From Fibrobacter succinogenes (lineage in GTDB: Bacteria > Fibrobacterota > Fibrobacteria > Fibrobacterales > Fibrobacteraceae): a stretch of 64,000 nucleotides of DNA. The position numbers and the translations under genes are program-made. Location of the stretch: NCBI GenBank assembly GCA_902794535.1, contig CADBHQ010000006.1, forward strand, positions 1 through 64,000, read 5' to 3'. Each line of letters begins with the position of its first letter. Position 1 is the stretch's first letter. The notes below the pieces were generated by a model. The model did no database searches and had not been told where the DNA came from. It saw only the letters and a program-made list of their open reading frames with translations. Below are positions 1 to 7,978 of the stretch, one piece after another.

Positions 1-648
1 AATCCTCCGCGTCCGTTCCTCGCCATCCTCGGCGGTGCAAAGGTCGCTGACAAGATCCAGCTCATCAACAACCTCCTCGACAAGGCCGACAAGATCATCA
101 TCGGCGGTGGCATGGCTTTCACCTTCAAGAAGGTTTTGAACAACATCGAAATCGGTTCTTCTTTGTTTGACGAAGAAGGCGCTAAGCTCGTTCCGGATCT
201 GATGGCTAAGGCTAAGGCTGCCGGCAAGGAAATCATCCTCCCGGTCGACTACATCGCTGCTGACAAGTTCGCTGCCGACGCTGCCACGAAGGCTGTTTCT
301 GACGCCGAAGGCATTCCGGCTGGCTGGATGGGCCTCGATGTGGGCGCTGAATCCACCAAGCTTTTCGTGAACGCTATCAAGTCCGCTAAGACCATCGTTT
401 GGAACGGTCCTGCAGGCGTGTTCGAATTCGAAGCCTTCGAAAAGGCTACCAAGGCTATGGCTGACGCTATCGTCGAAGCTACCGCTGCTGGCGCAATCAC
501 CGTGATCGGTGGTGGCGATACCGCTACGGCTGCCAAGAAGTACGGTGCCGACAAGAAGGTGACCCACACCTCTACGGGTGGTGGCGCTTCTCTCGAACTG
601 CTGGAAGGTAAGGTTCTTCCGGGCGTCGCCGTCCTCACCGACAAGTAA
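1..648 (+). CDS. pgk: Phosphoglycerate kinase, C-terminal part (5' end outside window)
   Basis: Cytosolic glycolytic enzyme that interconverts 1,3-bisphosphoglycerate plus ADP with 3-phosphoglycerate plus ATP. The frame is open from base 1 to a TAA at 646-648, giving about 215 residues, roughly the C-terminal half of a normal PGK of about 400. Visible PGK signatures are [10 protein letters not shown] at the left edge, [20 protein letters not shown] and the nucleotide-loop region [14 protein letters not shown] followed by [16 protein letters not shown]. The internal ATG at 112 is not the real start, because conserved sequence runs upstream of it. A strong terminator follows at about 739. No sign of damage. 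Confidence 0.97.
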   Translation, partial: NPPRPFLAILGGAKVADKIQLINNLLDKADKIIIGGGMAFTFKKVLNNIEIGSSLFDEEGAKLVPDLMAKAKAAGKEIILPVDYIAADKFAADAATKAVSDAEGIPAGWMGLDVGAESTKLFVNAIKSAKTIVWNGPAGVFEFEAFEKATKAMADAIVEATAAGAITVIGGGDTATAAKKYGADKKVTHTSTGGGASLELLEGKVLPGVAVLTDK

Positions 649-738
649 CTGATTATGAGGCGAGTGAAGCGCGAACGCTTGCGTTCGCATTTCCGAGCCT
701 AGAATTTTGTGCTTGCACAAAAATTCCTGATTTTAAAG
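649..738. repeat. Two hairpins between pgk and its terminator
   Basis: Two near-perfect stem-loops precede the terminator. The first is gcgaacgc/gcgttcgc with a TT loop (671-688), flanked by a weaker outer aggc/gcct pairing. The second is aattttgtgc/gcacaaaaatt with a TT loop (703-725). The first resembles the gaacgc/gcgttc hairpin after glgP (32626-32642). They may be 3' UTR structures or remnants of a repetitive extragenic family; no function can be assigned. Confidence 0.55.
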
Positions 739-767
739 CCCTGCAAGTTTTTGCAGGGTCTTTTTTC
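739..767 (+). terminator. Rho-independent terminator of pgk
   Basis: Eight-base stem ccctgcaa (739-746) / ttgcaggg (751-758) with a four-base loop, followed by a T-rich run at 759-766. It lies about 90 bases after the pgk stop. Confidence 0.9.
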
Positions 768-969
768 TTGTCCTATTATATTAAATAGTGGATTTTTCGG
801 AGTTTTTCGTTTTTTGGACGTTTTATAAGCGTGCCAAAAGTATTTAAATGGAGTATATTTCGGATTTTCGTGCAAAAAAGTGTGATTTAAAAGGGATGTC
901 ATACGTTTTGCAAAATTTTTTTCATTTTAGGGATTCTTCATTTGCACAAAATAAGTTATCTTTAGTATT
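768..969. other. AT-rich intergenic region, presumed promoter of the next gene
   Basis: About 200 AT-rich bases between the pgk terminator and the secreted-protein gene starting at 970. No convincing ORF, RNA gene or repeat is seen. It presumably holds the promoter, but I cannot single out a confident -35/-10 pair. Confidence 0.4.
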
Positions 970-1683
970 ATGAAACATATTATTTACTTTCTTGTCGTTT
1001 TTGGGGCTCTCTTGGCTCATGCCCAAGAGATGGACACAACCTTTTTCGTGAACGAGCAGGGTCAAACCATCGGCATCGTCAAGCCGAAGGAAGAACAGCC
1101 CGCTCCTGCTCCGGCACCCGTTGCAGTTCAGCAGCCTCAGCAGAACACAGACGGATCTTCGTGGAACAGCTCTCCGTTCGAAAAGCCGGTTCAGCAGCAA
1201 AGTGCCGCTTCTTACGGTACACAGGCTAGACCTGCAGCTTATTACGCTTTCGACAGCACGTTCTACTACCAGGATAAAATCGATCGTTTCACTAAGAGTG
1301 GTGAATCCAAACGCAGCACCGGTAGCGGTTTGATGATTGGTGGCGCAATCGGCACTGCAGTCGGTATCGCCCTTATGGTTGCTGGCGCAGATGAGATGGA
1401 ATGCGAAGAACATTACAACGGCTATTCCTATGAAGAAACTTGCGATGACGGCGCCGGTACTTTTGTTGCAGGTTACCTGCTTACTCTTGGTGGTGTAACC
1501 GTATTCTCGACGGGTCTTATCGTGAGAATCGTCGGCGGTTCTAAGCTGCGCAAAGCCGAACGATACAAAGAAATGCTTAACCGTTACAACATGTACAAGC
1601 CTCAAGCCGCCGTTCTTCAGATCAAGCCGGTTTGGTCTCCGCTTAAGGGTACTGTTGGCGGCGAAATGTCCTTGGGATTCTAA
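970..1683 (+). CDS. Secreted or envelope protein of unknown function
   Basis: Not recognised as a named family. The 237-residue product starts with a clear signal peptide (MKHIIYFLVVFGALLAHAQE, cleavage likely after AHA). Next comes a proline/glutamine-rich low-complexity stretch (about 37-85), then two glycine-rich hydrophobic segments (about 118-142 and 163-187) that could span or insert in a membrane. Between them is an acidic loop with two cysteines (ECEE and ETCDD). The end is basic and tyrosine-rich. This suggests an envelope protein, possibly in the outer membrane. It is monocistronic, with a terminator directly after it. The ribosome site before ATG 970 is weak. Confidence 0.8.
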   Translation: MKHIIYFLVVFGALLAHAQEMDTTFFVNEQGQTIGIVKPKEEQPAPAPAPVAVQQPQQNTDGSSWNSSPFEKPVQQQSAASYGTQARPAAYYAFDSTFYYQDKIDRFTKSGESKRSTGSGLMIGGAIGTAVGIALMVAGADEMECEEHYNGYSYEETCDDGAGTFVAGYLLTLGGVTVFSTGLIVRIVGGSKLRKAERYKEMLNRYNMYKPQAAVLQIKPVWSPLKGTVGGEMSLGF

Positions 1684-1708
1684 CCTAATTCCAACATTTA
1701 CAAATTGC

Positions 1709-1733
1709 GCGAGCTACATGGCTCGCTTTTTTT
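1709..1733 (+). terminator. Rho-independent terminator
   Basis: Stem gcgagc (1709-1714) / gctcgc (1721-1726) with a six-base loop and a run of T from 1727 to 1733, just after the secreted-protein gene. Confidence 0.85.
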
Positions 1734-1831
1734 ATACCTGCGTAATTTCTGATTTTGCAACCTACTGATTGCACGCTTTGATTTTAAGTTTTGTATATTG
1801 CATTTAAAAGTCTTTATCAAGGAAACATCTT

Positions 1832-2182
1832 ATGTCTATTGCAGAAATTTCGAAACAGTTCCATGCGGAGCATCGCGGAAATTGCGCGATGGCTGTAGCG
1901 TACGGTTACGCACGTGCAACAGGCAAGTCCGAAGTCGATGCAGTTGCCTCTGCCGAGATGTTCCGTAATTTCGGTGGCGGAAAGGCCCCGAACGGTTCCT
2001 GCGGTGCACTCTATGCAGCCAAAATGATGCAGCCGGACCATGCCGAAGCCATTGAGGACTTTTTCAAACGTGGTGCGCAGAATTTCACCAAATGCAGTGA
2101 AATACGCCCGAACAAGATCATCCCCTGCAACCGCTGCGTGGAACTCGCCGGCGAGGCCCTAGATTTTTTAGAGGCTAAGTAA
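1832..2182 (+). CDS. C_GCAxxG_C_C family putative redox protein
   Basis: A 116-residue protein fitting the C_GCAxxG_C_C family (putative redox-active or metal-binding). Cysteines lie in the expected order: GNCAMAVAYGYA near residue 18, the core GSCGALYAAK near 59, then CSEI and CNRCVELA in the last 30 residues. There is no signal peptide, so it is cytosolic. The start at ATG 1832 has a good ribosome site (aagga, 1819-1823). Family members are often linked to anaerobic redox metabolism, but the substrate is unknown and nothing here narrows it. It is alone between two terminators, so probably its own transcription unit. Confidence 0.8.
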   Translation: MSIAEISKQFHAEHRGNCAMAVAYGYARATGKSEVDAVASAEMFRNFGGGKAPNGSCGALYAAKMMQPDHAEAIEDFFKRGAQNFTKCSEIRPNKIIPCNRCVELAGEALDFLEAK

Positions 2183-2200
2183 ATCCAAAAAGATTCTATA

Positions 2201-2235
2201 TAAAAAACTCCGCAAATCAGCGGAGTCTTTTTTTG
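2201..2235. terminator. Bidirectional rho-independent terminator
   Basis: Stem actccgc (2207-2213) / gcggagt (2220-2226), with a T run to the right (2228-2234) and an A run to the left (2202-2207). It can therefore end both the redox-protein gene on + and the surface-protein gene on -. Confidence 0.85.
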
Positions 2236-2273
2236 CAAAAACACAATTTCGCGAAGTTATATAGGCCTTCGCC

Positions 2274-3581
2274 TTACTTCACAGCAATTCTAGCCATACG
2301 CATTTGGCTATCGCTTTCGACGCGCACAAGGAAATTGCCCCTGTTCAAATGTGCGAGGCTAAAGCTTTTGGTGCCCATAACAGGTTCTACAAAAGATTCA
2401 ACCAAATGGCCAGTCAAGTCGAACACTTGCACGCGCACCATTGAAGATGCAGGCATCGCGACAGTCAGCATATTATTCACATAGCCAAACTTCACATCAT
2501 TCATTGCCTCAGCCACAATCTTCGTAGTTACTTCGCTCGAAGACGACTCAGCGGAGCTGCTAGACACAGCAGAGCTAGAAGACGCCTCGGAGCTTGAAGA
2601 TGCCACAACGCTAGACGATGAAACAACTACAGGCTTATGAGCCACTTCAACACTTGCAAAAGCCGTATCATTGTTTTTTTCGCCCTTTGCAATAACTTTT
2701 ATTGAATAAGTACCATCCTTCGCATTTTCCGCGACAATTCCATTTATAGTCAAAACATCGTCCTCGACACTTATTCTAAGCGAGCCGGGCAAAGTTTGTT
2801 CAAATTTAAAATTGTCCATGTTCTCAGTGACATTCACATTTGCGAACTTGAACACAATCGGCTTTATCGAATCACCTGCAGTAACCTTCTGCTTTTCATT
2901 TTCAACAATACTTATCGATGCAACATTCGGGAGACCTTCCACAGAGATTGTCCCTGACAACGAATGTTCTTTCGAATTTTTGTCTTTAACAGTTACCTTA
3001 TAATCATAATCACCAGACACAACAGTTTCACCCACCGTGCCAGCAATGATTATTGCATGCTCATCTTCATCAATATCGCCTTTAAGGCCGGAAGGCAGTC
3101 CACTCACGCCCCATACAGAAATTGCCTCATAATCGAAAACGATCGGCACCATGGTTTCGCCCGCCTTGACACTTTGGTTCATTTCACCGCCAGCCTCATT
3201 CCAAGCAAACTTAAATTTTTGTTCTTCCACCTCAAATGTAATTTCCGTCTTCGCGAACTTGCCTTCATCATCTTGAACTAAAATATACGCATCTACCGTT
3301 TGGGCAGCGACATTTCTGCTAATCTTCCCAAAAATTTCACAAACCGGCCCCGTCCATTTTTCAGTCAAGCCAAGTTCAGAAATGTTACCAGATTGGTGTT
3401 TCGTTTCTTCTATATTTTCATATAAAATTCTGATCGGCGCAATCTCATCGCCCGCAGCCACAGTCTGGGTAAGGCTGCCAGCCAGAACCTGTTGCGTAAT
3501 CTTTTCCGAAGCCACAAACGATTCCGCGACAGCGGCTGTAGCAAAGAATAAGGCAAAAACCAACGCTATAAACTTTTTCAT
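2274..3581 (-). CDS. Secreted surface protein with Ig-like repeats, Ser-rich linker and T9SS-like tail
   Basis: A 435-residue exported protein. The start at ATG 3581 is preferred because a signal peptide (MKKFIALVFALFFATAAVAES) begins there with an aagga ribosome site just upstream; a longer frame to 3638 has neither. Three repeats of about 90 residues each begin with a pattern like Q-x-V-x-AG-[DE]-x-[IM]-x-PI (QTVAAGDEIAPI, QSVKAGETMVPI, QKVTAGDSIKPI) and look like small beta-sandwich domains. A poly-serine linker follows, then a C-terminal beta domain with VQVFDLTGHLVES, ending ARIAVK, typical of a T9SS sorting domain. No catalytic motif is seen; adhesion or scaffolding is possible. Confidence 0.85.
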   Translation of the reverse strand: MKKFIALVFALFFATAAVAESFVASEKITQQVLAGSLTQTVAAGDEIAPIRILYENIEETKHQSGNISELGLTEKWTGPVCEIFGKISRNVAAQTVDAYILVQDDEGKFAKTEITFEVEEQKFKFAWNEAGGEMNQSVKAGETMVPIVFDYEAISVWGVSGLPSGLKGDIDEDEHAIIIAGTVGETVVSGDYDYKVTVKDKNSKEHSLSGTISVEGLPNVASISIVENEKQKVTAGDSIKPIVFKFANVNVTENMDNFKFEQTLPGSLRISVEDDVLTINGIVAENAKDGTYSIKVIAKGEKNNDTAFASVEVAHKPVVVSSSSVVASSSSEASSSSAVSSSSAESSSSEVTTKIVAEAMNDVKFGYVNNMLTVAMPASSMVRVQVFDLTGHLVESFVEPVMGTKSFSLAHLNRGNFLVRVESDSQMRMARIAVK

Positions 3582-3648
3582 ATAGTCCTTCTTATTTTTG
3601 ACGCAAATATAAAAATAATGTGTAACGCAGAATTGCAACCCTTATTAC

Positions 3649-3863
3649 CAAAATTCACCTAGAAACGAGCAAGGACCTAATCTATATCTTGCAACGGAAA
3701 CAAGTTTCCGACAAGATATGATTACGACATCCTTCGACGAACAATGGGCAAAGCCCATTTCCCGCGCTAAAAGCGCGGAGTCTCAGTAACAAAGAACAAT
3801 TTGGCGTAGCGTACAAAGCGTACGTGATCCAAATCGTGATATAGTATGACGAAGTTTATAGGC
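3649..3863. repeat. Copy 1 of a 215-bp hairpin-rich repeat
   Basis: The first 147 bases (3649-3795) match 7760-7906 with only three differences. The last 68 have diverged in sequence but not in length, and both copies end in gtttataggc. Copy 1 can form four hairpins: atatcttg + cggaaac / gtttccg + caagatat (3684-3719); aatgggc/gcccatt (3743-3759); ccgcgct/agcgcgg (3762-3778); and a variable one, atttgg/ccaaat with inner cgtac/gtacg (3799-3834). It lies just after the end of a Na+/phosphate cotransporter gene, as copy 2 does. A 23-codon ORF (3718-3789) is also shared. Confidence 0.9.
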
Positions 3864-3871
3864 GAATTCTC

Positions 3872-5578
3872 TTAGGTCGAGAATTTCTTGTTTGCGTGCG
3901 CTTCCACCACATTCACCACGTAGTCGCCCAGCTTCTCGAAGTCGTTGATCAAGTCCATGTAGTGGACGCCCATCTGGTAGCTGTAGCGCTGCGCATTGAG
4001 ATCGTTCACGTTCATTTCCTTGAGCATCTTGCGGTAATCGTTGATTTCGTATTCAAGCGTCAATACCGCCTTCGGGCTCGCTTCGGGCTTGTTCTCGACA
4101 ATCAGGAGCATCTGTTCGAGCATCTGGTCGCAGAACTTCACCATGCCGTCAATGCGGCGGTACTGTTCCTCGGTATAGTCCTCACCGCAACGGTACCTGC
4201 GGTTGATGACGCGGGCCATGTTGTAGCAGGCGTCGCCGATACTCTCGATTTCGGAAATTTCCTTGAGCATGCACTGCAGCTTTGTCTTACTTTCGGGGCT
4301 CAAGCGGCCTTCGCTCACCTTGTTCAGGTATTCGCCGATTTCCATTTCGAGCTTGTCGCTGATGACTTCGTATTTTTCAATACGCGCGAACAGTTTCGCG
4401 AATTCTTCATCGTTCTTCAAGCGGAGCAGTTCCGGCACCATGCGGAACATCTTGAGGGTGCGTTCGGCAAACAGAATTATTTCCTTGCGGGCTTCGTAAA
4501 GCGAAAGTTCCGCGGTACTCATGAGGCCACCGCTGATGAACTTGATGCCGAAATCCTCGCCATCTTCCTTATCCTTGATAATCTTGCAGATGAGTTTTTC
4601 CATCGGCTTGATGAACCAGATAAGGAGCAAGACGTTACACAGGTTAAATGCGGTATGGAACCCGGAAAGGGCGTAGGTCACGCGCACGCTCGCATGGGCG
4701 ATTTCTTCTTGGGTCTGCGGCACGAAATTCGGGTCGAAGCCCACAAAATGGCAAACCATGTTCACGAACGGATTGAAAATGATTAGCACCCACACCACGC
4801 CGAACACGTTGAACAGCATGTGCGCCAAGGCCGCGCGCCTCGCCTGCGTACTTGCCGAAAGGGCCGCCAGGTTCGATGTCACCGTGGTACCGATGTTTTC
4901 GCCCATCACGAGCGCGATGCCCTGGTAAATCGGGAGCACGCCGCTACTGCAAAGGATAAGCGTAATCGCCATGATGGCGGCGGAAGACTGCACGCACATC
5001 GTGAGAATGCCGCCTAGGAGCAAGAAGAGGAGTGTCGAGAGCATGCCCCAGCCGCCCGTGGTCGCAAAGAAGTTGATAATCGCCTCGTTGTGAGCGAGGT
5101 CCATCGCCACCGCATTTTCACGCAGCGTGGTAAGGCCCAGGAACATGAACGCGAAACCGAACACGAACTCGCCGAAGCTCTTCACGCTGTTCTTGCGCAC
5201 GTAGCTGAGCGCAATGCCGAGCCCGAAAAACGGCCACACGAAACTGCTCATGTTGAACTGGAAACCGAAAATCGACATGATCCACGCCGTTGCCGTGGTA
5301 CCGATGTTCGCCCCCATGATGACAGGAATGGCCTGTTTGAGCGTCAGGAGCCCCGCATTCACGAAGCTCACCGTCATCACGGTCGTCGCCGTAGAGGACT
5401 GCACGGCGGCCGTCACGAACGTACCCGTCAAAAGCCCGCCCAGGCGATGTTTGGTCATGGTGCCAAGTACGGCGCGCAAGTGCCCGCCGGTAAGTTTCTG
5501 CAAGCCTTCGCTCATCGTCTTCATGCCGAACATGAGGAGCGCAAGGCAACCAATCATTTTAAGAATTGCAAGAATCAT
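3872..5578 (-). CDS. Na+/phosphate cotransporter family protein (copy 1)
   Basis: Inner-membrane transporter of the Na+/Pi cotransporter (NptA/YjbB, PF02690) family, expected to take up phosphate with sodium. The 568 residues hold two inverted transporter repeats, each with the signature QSS: VQSSTATTVMTVSFVNAG near residue 60 and VQSSAAIMAITLILCSSG near 197, each followed by GxNIGTT (MGANIGTT, MGENIGTT). From about residue 350 a cytosolic helical PhoU-like domain follows. It overlaps the upstream kinase gene by four bases (ATGA), so it is translated with the PhoR/PhoB-like pair, which supports a phosphate role. It is clearly paralogous and equal in length to the gene at 7979-9685. Confidence 0.93.
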   Translation of the reverse strand: MILAILKMIGCLALLMFGMKTMSEGLQKLTGGHLRAVLGTMTKHRLGGLLTGTFVTAAVQSSTATTVMTVSFVNAGLLTLKQAIPVIMGANIGTTATAWIMSIFGFQFNMSSFVWPFFGLGIALSYVRKNSVKSFGEFVFGFAFMFLGLTTLRENAVAMDLAHNEAIINFFATTGGWGMLSTLLFLLLGGILTMCVQSSAAIMAITLILCSSGVLPIYQGIALVMGENIGTTVTSNLAALSASTQARRAALAHMLFNVFGVVWVLIIFNPFVNMVCHFVGFDPNFVPQTQEEIAHASVRVTYALSGFHTAFNLCNVLLLIWFIKPMEKLICKIIKDKEDGEDFGIKFISGGLMSTAELSLYEARKEIILFAERTLKMFRMVPELLRLKNDEEFAKLFARIEKYEVISDKLEMEIGEYLNKVSEGRLSPESKTKLQCMLKEISEIESIGDACYNMARVINRRYRCGEDYTEEQYRRIDGMVKFCDQMLEQMLLIVENKPEASPKAVLTLEYEINDYRKMLKEMNVNDLNAQRYSYQMGVHYMDLINDFEKLGDYVVNVVEAHANKKFST

Positions 5579-6942
5579 ACTTTAAATCCAATCCTAATTT
5601 CAGTACCGAATCCGACAGCCGAATTCAGTTGTATTGTTGCGTGGAGAACTTCCGCTATGTGCTTTACGATGGCAAGCCCGAGTCCCGTGCCGCCCGTTTC
5701 CTTGGAACGGCTCTTGTCTACGCGGTAAAAACGTTCAAAGATGCGCGACTGGCATTCTTCCGGAATGCCGATGCCGGTATCCTTCACCACGATGGCGCAC
5801 GGTTCTACAATCACGGCAACCTTGCCGCCCTGCTCCGTATAGCGTATGGCGTTATCCACTAGGTTAAAGACCATCTCATAAAGCAGTTTCGAGTTACTCT
5901 GGATTTCCGCATCCGTATCGCCATCAAGCGAAACCTGCACGGATTTCTTGTTTGCGTTCAGGCTCAAGTCCTCGACGCAGCAGTGTGCCACGTTCCAGAG
6001 TTTCACCTTCTCGCTCAGGTCGAACAATTCGCCCTGTTGCCCATCCAGTTTCGAGAGCGTGATGATGTCGTTCGCGATGGACTGCAGGCGACGCGCTTCC
6101 TTGTGAATCTTGCCCGCAAACACCTTGACATCTTCAGGTTTTGCCATGTCGTTCTCGATAAGTTCCGCATAGCCCGAAATGGAGGTCAACGGAGTCTTCA
6201 GTTCGTGCGAGGCATTCGCCGTAAACTCATCCTTCAGGTGCGTTATCTTCTGCTTTTCATTCGAGAGCTGCTCGATGGTCAATTGCAGCTCAAGATCCTG
6301 CTTGCGTATGGTATTGACAAGCGGTGCGATTTCCTTGTAGACGTTCTCGATGTTCATCCACTCGGGTGTTCCCAATTGGTCCACCAGTTTCTGCAGCGGG
6401 CTAATGAAGGCACGGCTAAGCCCGATTGCAATGAGTATTGCCGCGGCGACAATGGCCGCCAGCAAAACTATGAGATACGGAATCGTCTTGGAAAATACCT
6501 GTTGCAAGTTCGCCTGGCGCATCCCGAGGCGCAACACCTTGCCGTCGCCCAGGCGCTTGGCAAAGTAGAACACCTTCGCCTGCAAGGTAGAGGAATAGCG
6601 AAGGTCTTCGCCGACACCTTTCGCAAAGGCGTCGATGACTTCTTCACGGTCGTTGTGGTTTTCCATCTTGACCGCTTCGCCATCGCTATCGTAAAGGATG
6701 CTGCCCTTCGAATCAATAAGCGTTATGCGCAAATCCTTGCTTGCAAATTTCGAGAGCTTTTGAGGTTCGTCACCAAGGGTTTCCCCGACATACGCGGTCT
6801 CAATCAGGCGCAGGCTCTCGCGCAGCTGGCTCTTGAGCTGGCCCGCCATCTCCCCTTCGAAAACCCGCATTGTAAAGTAAACCGCACACAGGGCCGCAAT
6901 CACCCCCATATAGATCAAGCTATATCTTATGCGGTCCTTCAT
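5575..6942 (-). CDS. phoR: PhoR-like sensor histidine kinase
   Basis: Inner-membrane sensor kinase of 455 residues. It has a membrane segment at about 7-27, an extracytoplasmic region to about 152, a second membrane segment at about 155-176, a linker, a HisKA domain with the phospho-acceptor His near 246 (ASHELKTPLTSISGY), and an ATPase domain with the N box (NLVDNAIRYTEQGG), G1 (VKDTGIGIPEE) and G2 (GGTGLGLAIVKHI). It overlaps the regulator gene upstream and the cotransporter gene downstream by four bases each. A role in phosphate-limitation signalling is inferred from the PhoR-like architecture and the flanking phosphate transporters; another signal cannot be excluded. Confidence 0.85.
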   Translation of the reverse strand: MKDRIRYSLIYMGVIAALCAVYFTMRVFEGEMAGQLKSQLRESLRLIETAYVGETLGDEPQKLSKFASKDLRITLIDSKGSILYDSDGEAVKMENHNDREEVIDAFAKGVGEDLRYSSTLQAKVFYFAKRLGDGKVLRLGMRQANLQQVFSKTIPYLIVLLAAIVAAAILIAIGLSRAFISPLQKLVDQLGTPEWMNIENVYKEIAPLVNTIRKQDLELQLTIEQLSNEKQKITHLKDEFTANASHELKTPLTSISGYAELIENDMAKPEDVKVFAGKIHKEARRLQSIANDIITLSKLDGQQGELFDLSEKVKLWNVAHCCVEDLSLNANKKSVQVSLDGDTDAEIQSNSKLLYEMVFNLVDNAIRYTEQGGKVAVIVEPCAIVVKDTGIGIPEECQSRIFERFYRVDKSRSKETGGTGLGLAIVKHIAEVLHATIQLNSAVGFGTEIRIGFKV

Positions 6943-7622
6943 TGCGCCTTGTAACCTACATTGCGGACGGTTTGAATGATGGACCCTTGCTCACCCAATT
7001 TTTGTCGGAGGGTCTTGATGTGCATATCCACCGTTCGAGTGTCCATCTTGAAATCGATGCCCCAAATCTTTTCCAGAATCTGCTGCCTGGAATAGACGAG
7101 CCCCGGTTGAGACATGAGAAGTTTCAGGAGCTCGTATTCCTTATAGGTGAGTTCCACGTTCCCGCCATCGGCGGTAACGATGCGCTTACCCATATCGATG
7201 CAAACACCCCCGAGCGATAGCGAAGTCTGTTCCTCGGAATCGGCTTTCAGCGTGCCCGCACGGCGAAGCAGTGCCTTGACGCGCGAAATGAATTCCAGAA
7301 TACCGAAAGGTTTTGCAATGTAATCGTCCGCACCCGCGTCGAGACCCTTGACCTTTTCGATTTCAGAGCCCTTGGCAGTAATCATGATGACAGGGACACT
7401 CTTAGTAGCGTCCTGTGCGCGGAGGCGCCTCAGAATACTTAGGCCATCTTCTCCCGGCAACATGATATCGAGAATAATCAGGTCGGGCACGCATGTCTTG
7501 ACAGCCTCGTCTAAGCCCTTCCCGCAGTCGAAAGCGTTCACATCAAAACCGCTACTCTTAAGCGCGTAGGCTTCCATCTCGCGGATTTCGGAATCGTCTT
7601 CAACAATGTAGATTGTATTCAT
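6939..7622 (-). CDS. phoB: PhoB-like response regulator (OmpR family)
   Basis: DNA-binding regulator of 227 residues. The receiver domain has acidic residues in IVEDDSE, the phospho-acceptor Asp near residue 52 (LIILDIMLPGEDG) and the conserved Thr and Lys (MITAKG, IAKPF). The C-terminal winged helix carries LTYKEYELLKLL and TRTVDMHIKTLRQKLG, typical of OmpR/PhoB proteins. ATG 7622 is chosen because it aligns the receiver start (MNTIYIVEDD); a TTG six codons upstream (7640) is possible. It is first in an operon with the kinase and the cotransporter. It probably controls phosphate genes, perhaps including the second transporter, but no Pho-box was identified. Confidence 0.85.
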   Translation of the reverse strand: MNTIYIVEDDSEIREMEAYALKSSGFDVNAFDCGKGLDEAVKTCVPDLIILDIMLPGEDGLSILRRLRAQDATKSVPVIMITAKGSEIEKVKGLDAGADDYIAKPFGILEFISRVKALLRRAGTLKADSEEQTSLSLGGVCIDMGKRIVTADGGNVELTYKEYELLKLLMSQPGLVYSRQQILEKIWGIDFKMDTRTVDMHIKTLRQKLGEQGSIIQTVRNVGYKAQ

Positions 7623-7640
7623 AGTTTGCGGATTTTCCAA

Positions 7641-7759
7641 TCACCAAGATAAAAACACAATACAGTCAATGCAATGTCTAAAACAAAAACTTCGCAAAGG
7701 TTTTATTTATACTTTACATGGATTTTACAAATCAAACTTTGACTAGAAAAGCCTATCTT
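7641..7759. other. Upstream region of the phoB-like gene
   Basis: An AT-rich stretch between the regulator start and repeat copy 2. It presumably holds the promoter of the phoB-phoR-transporter operon on the minus strand. I see no clear operator or RNA gene. Confidence 0.35.
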
Positions 7760-7974
7760 CAAAATTCACCTAGAAACGAGCAAGGTCCTAATCTATATCT
7801 TGAAACGGAAACAAGTTTCCGACAAGATATGATTACGACATCCTTCGACGAACAATGGGCAAAGCCCATTTCCCGCGCTAAAAGCGTGGAGTCTCAGTAA
7901 CAAAGAGCGCGAACCGAAGCTGTATAAAAATACAGCGAGTGCGAGCGCGATGCCGTATGGCGACGTTTATAGGC
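7760..7974. repeat. Copy 2 of the 215-bp hairpin-rich repeat
   Basis: Direct repeat of 3649-3863, offset by exactly 4111 bases. The three differences in the first 147 bases do not break the predicted stems: two lie in unpaired positions and one (C to T at 7887) turns a G-C pair into G-U. The diverged last third still folds at the equivalent place, as gctgtat/atacagc with an aaaa loop (7919-7936). The 23-codon ORF (7829-7900) is kept with one A-to-V change. It lies five bases beyond the stop of the second Na+/phosphate cotransporter. Confidence 0.9.
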
Positions 7975-7978
7975 AAAT

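Noticed and set aside
7718..7900. 60-codon plus-strand ORF starting before repeat copy 2
   Set aside because: Its first third lies outside the repeat and is not shared with copy 1, so at most the inner 23-codon ORF is a candidate peptide.
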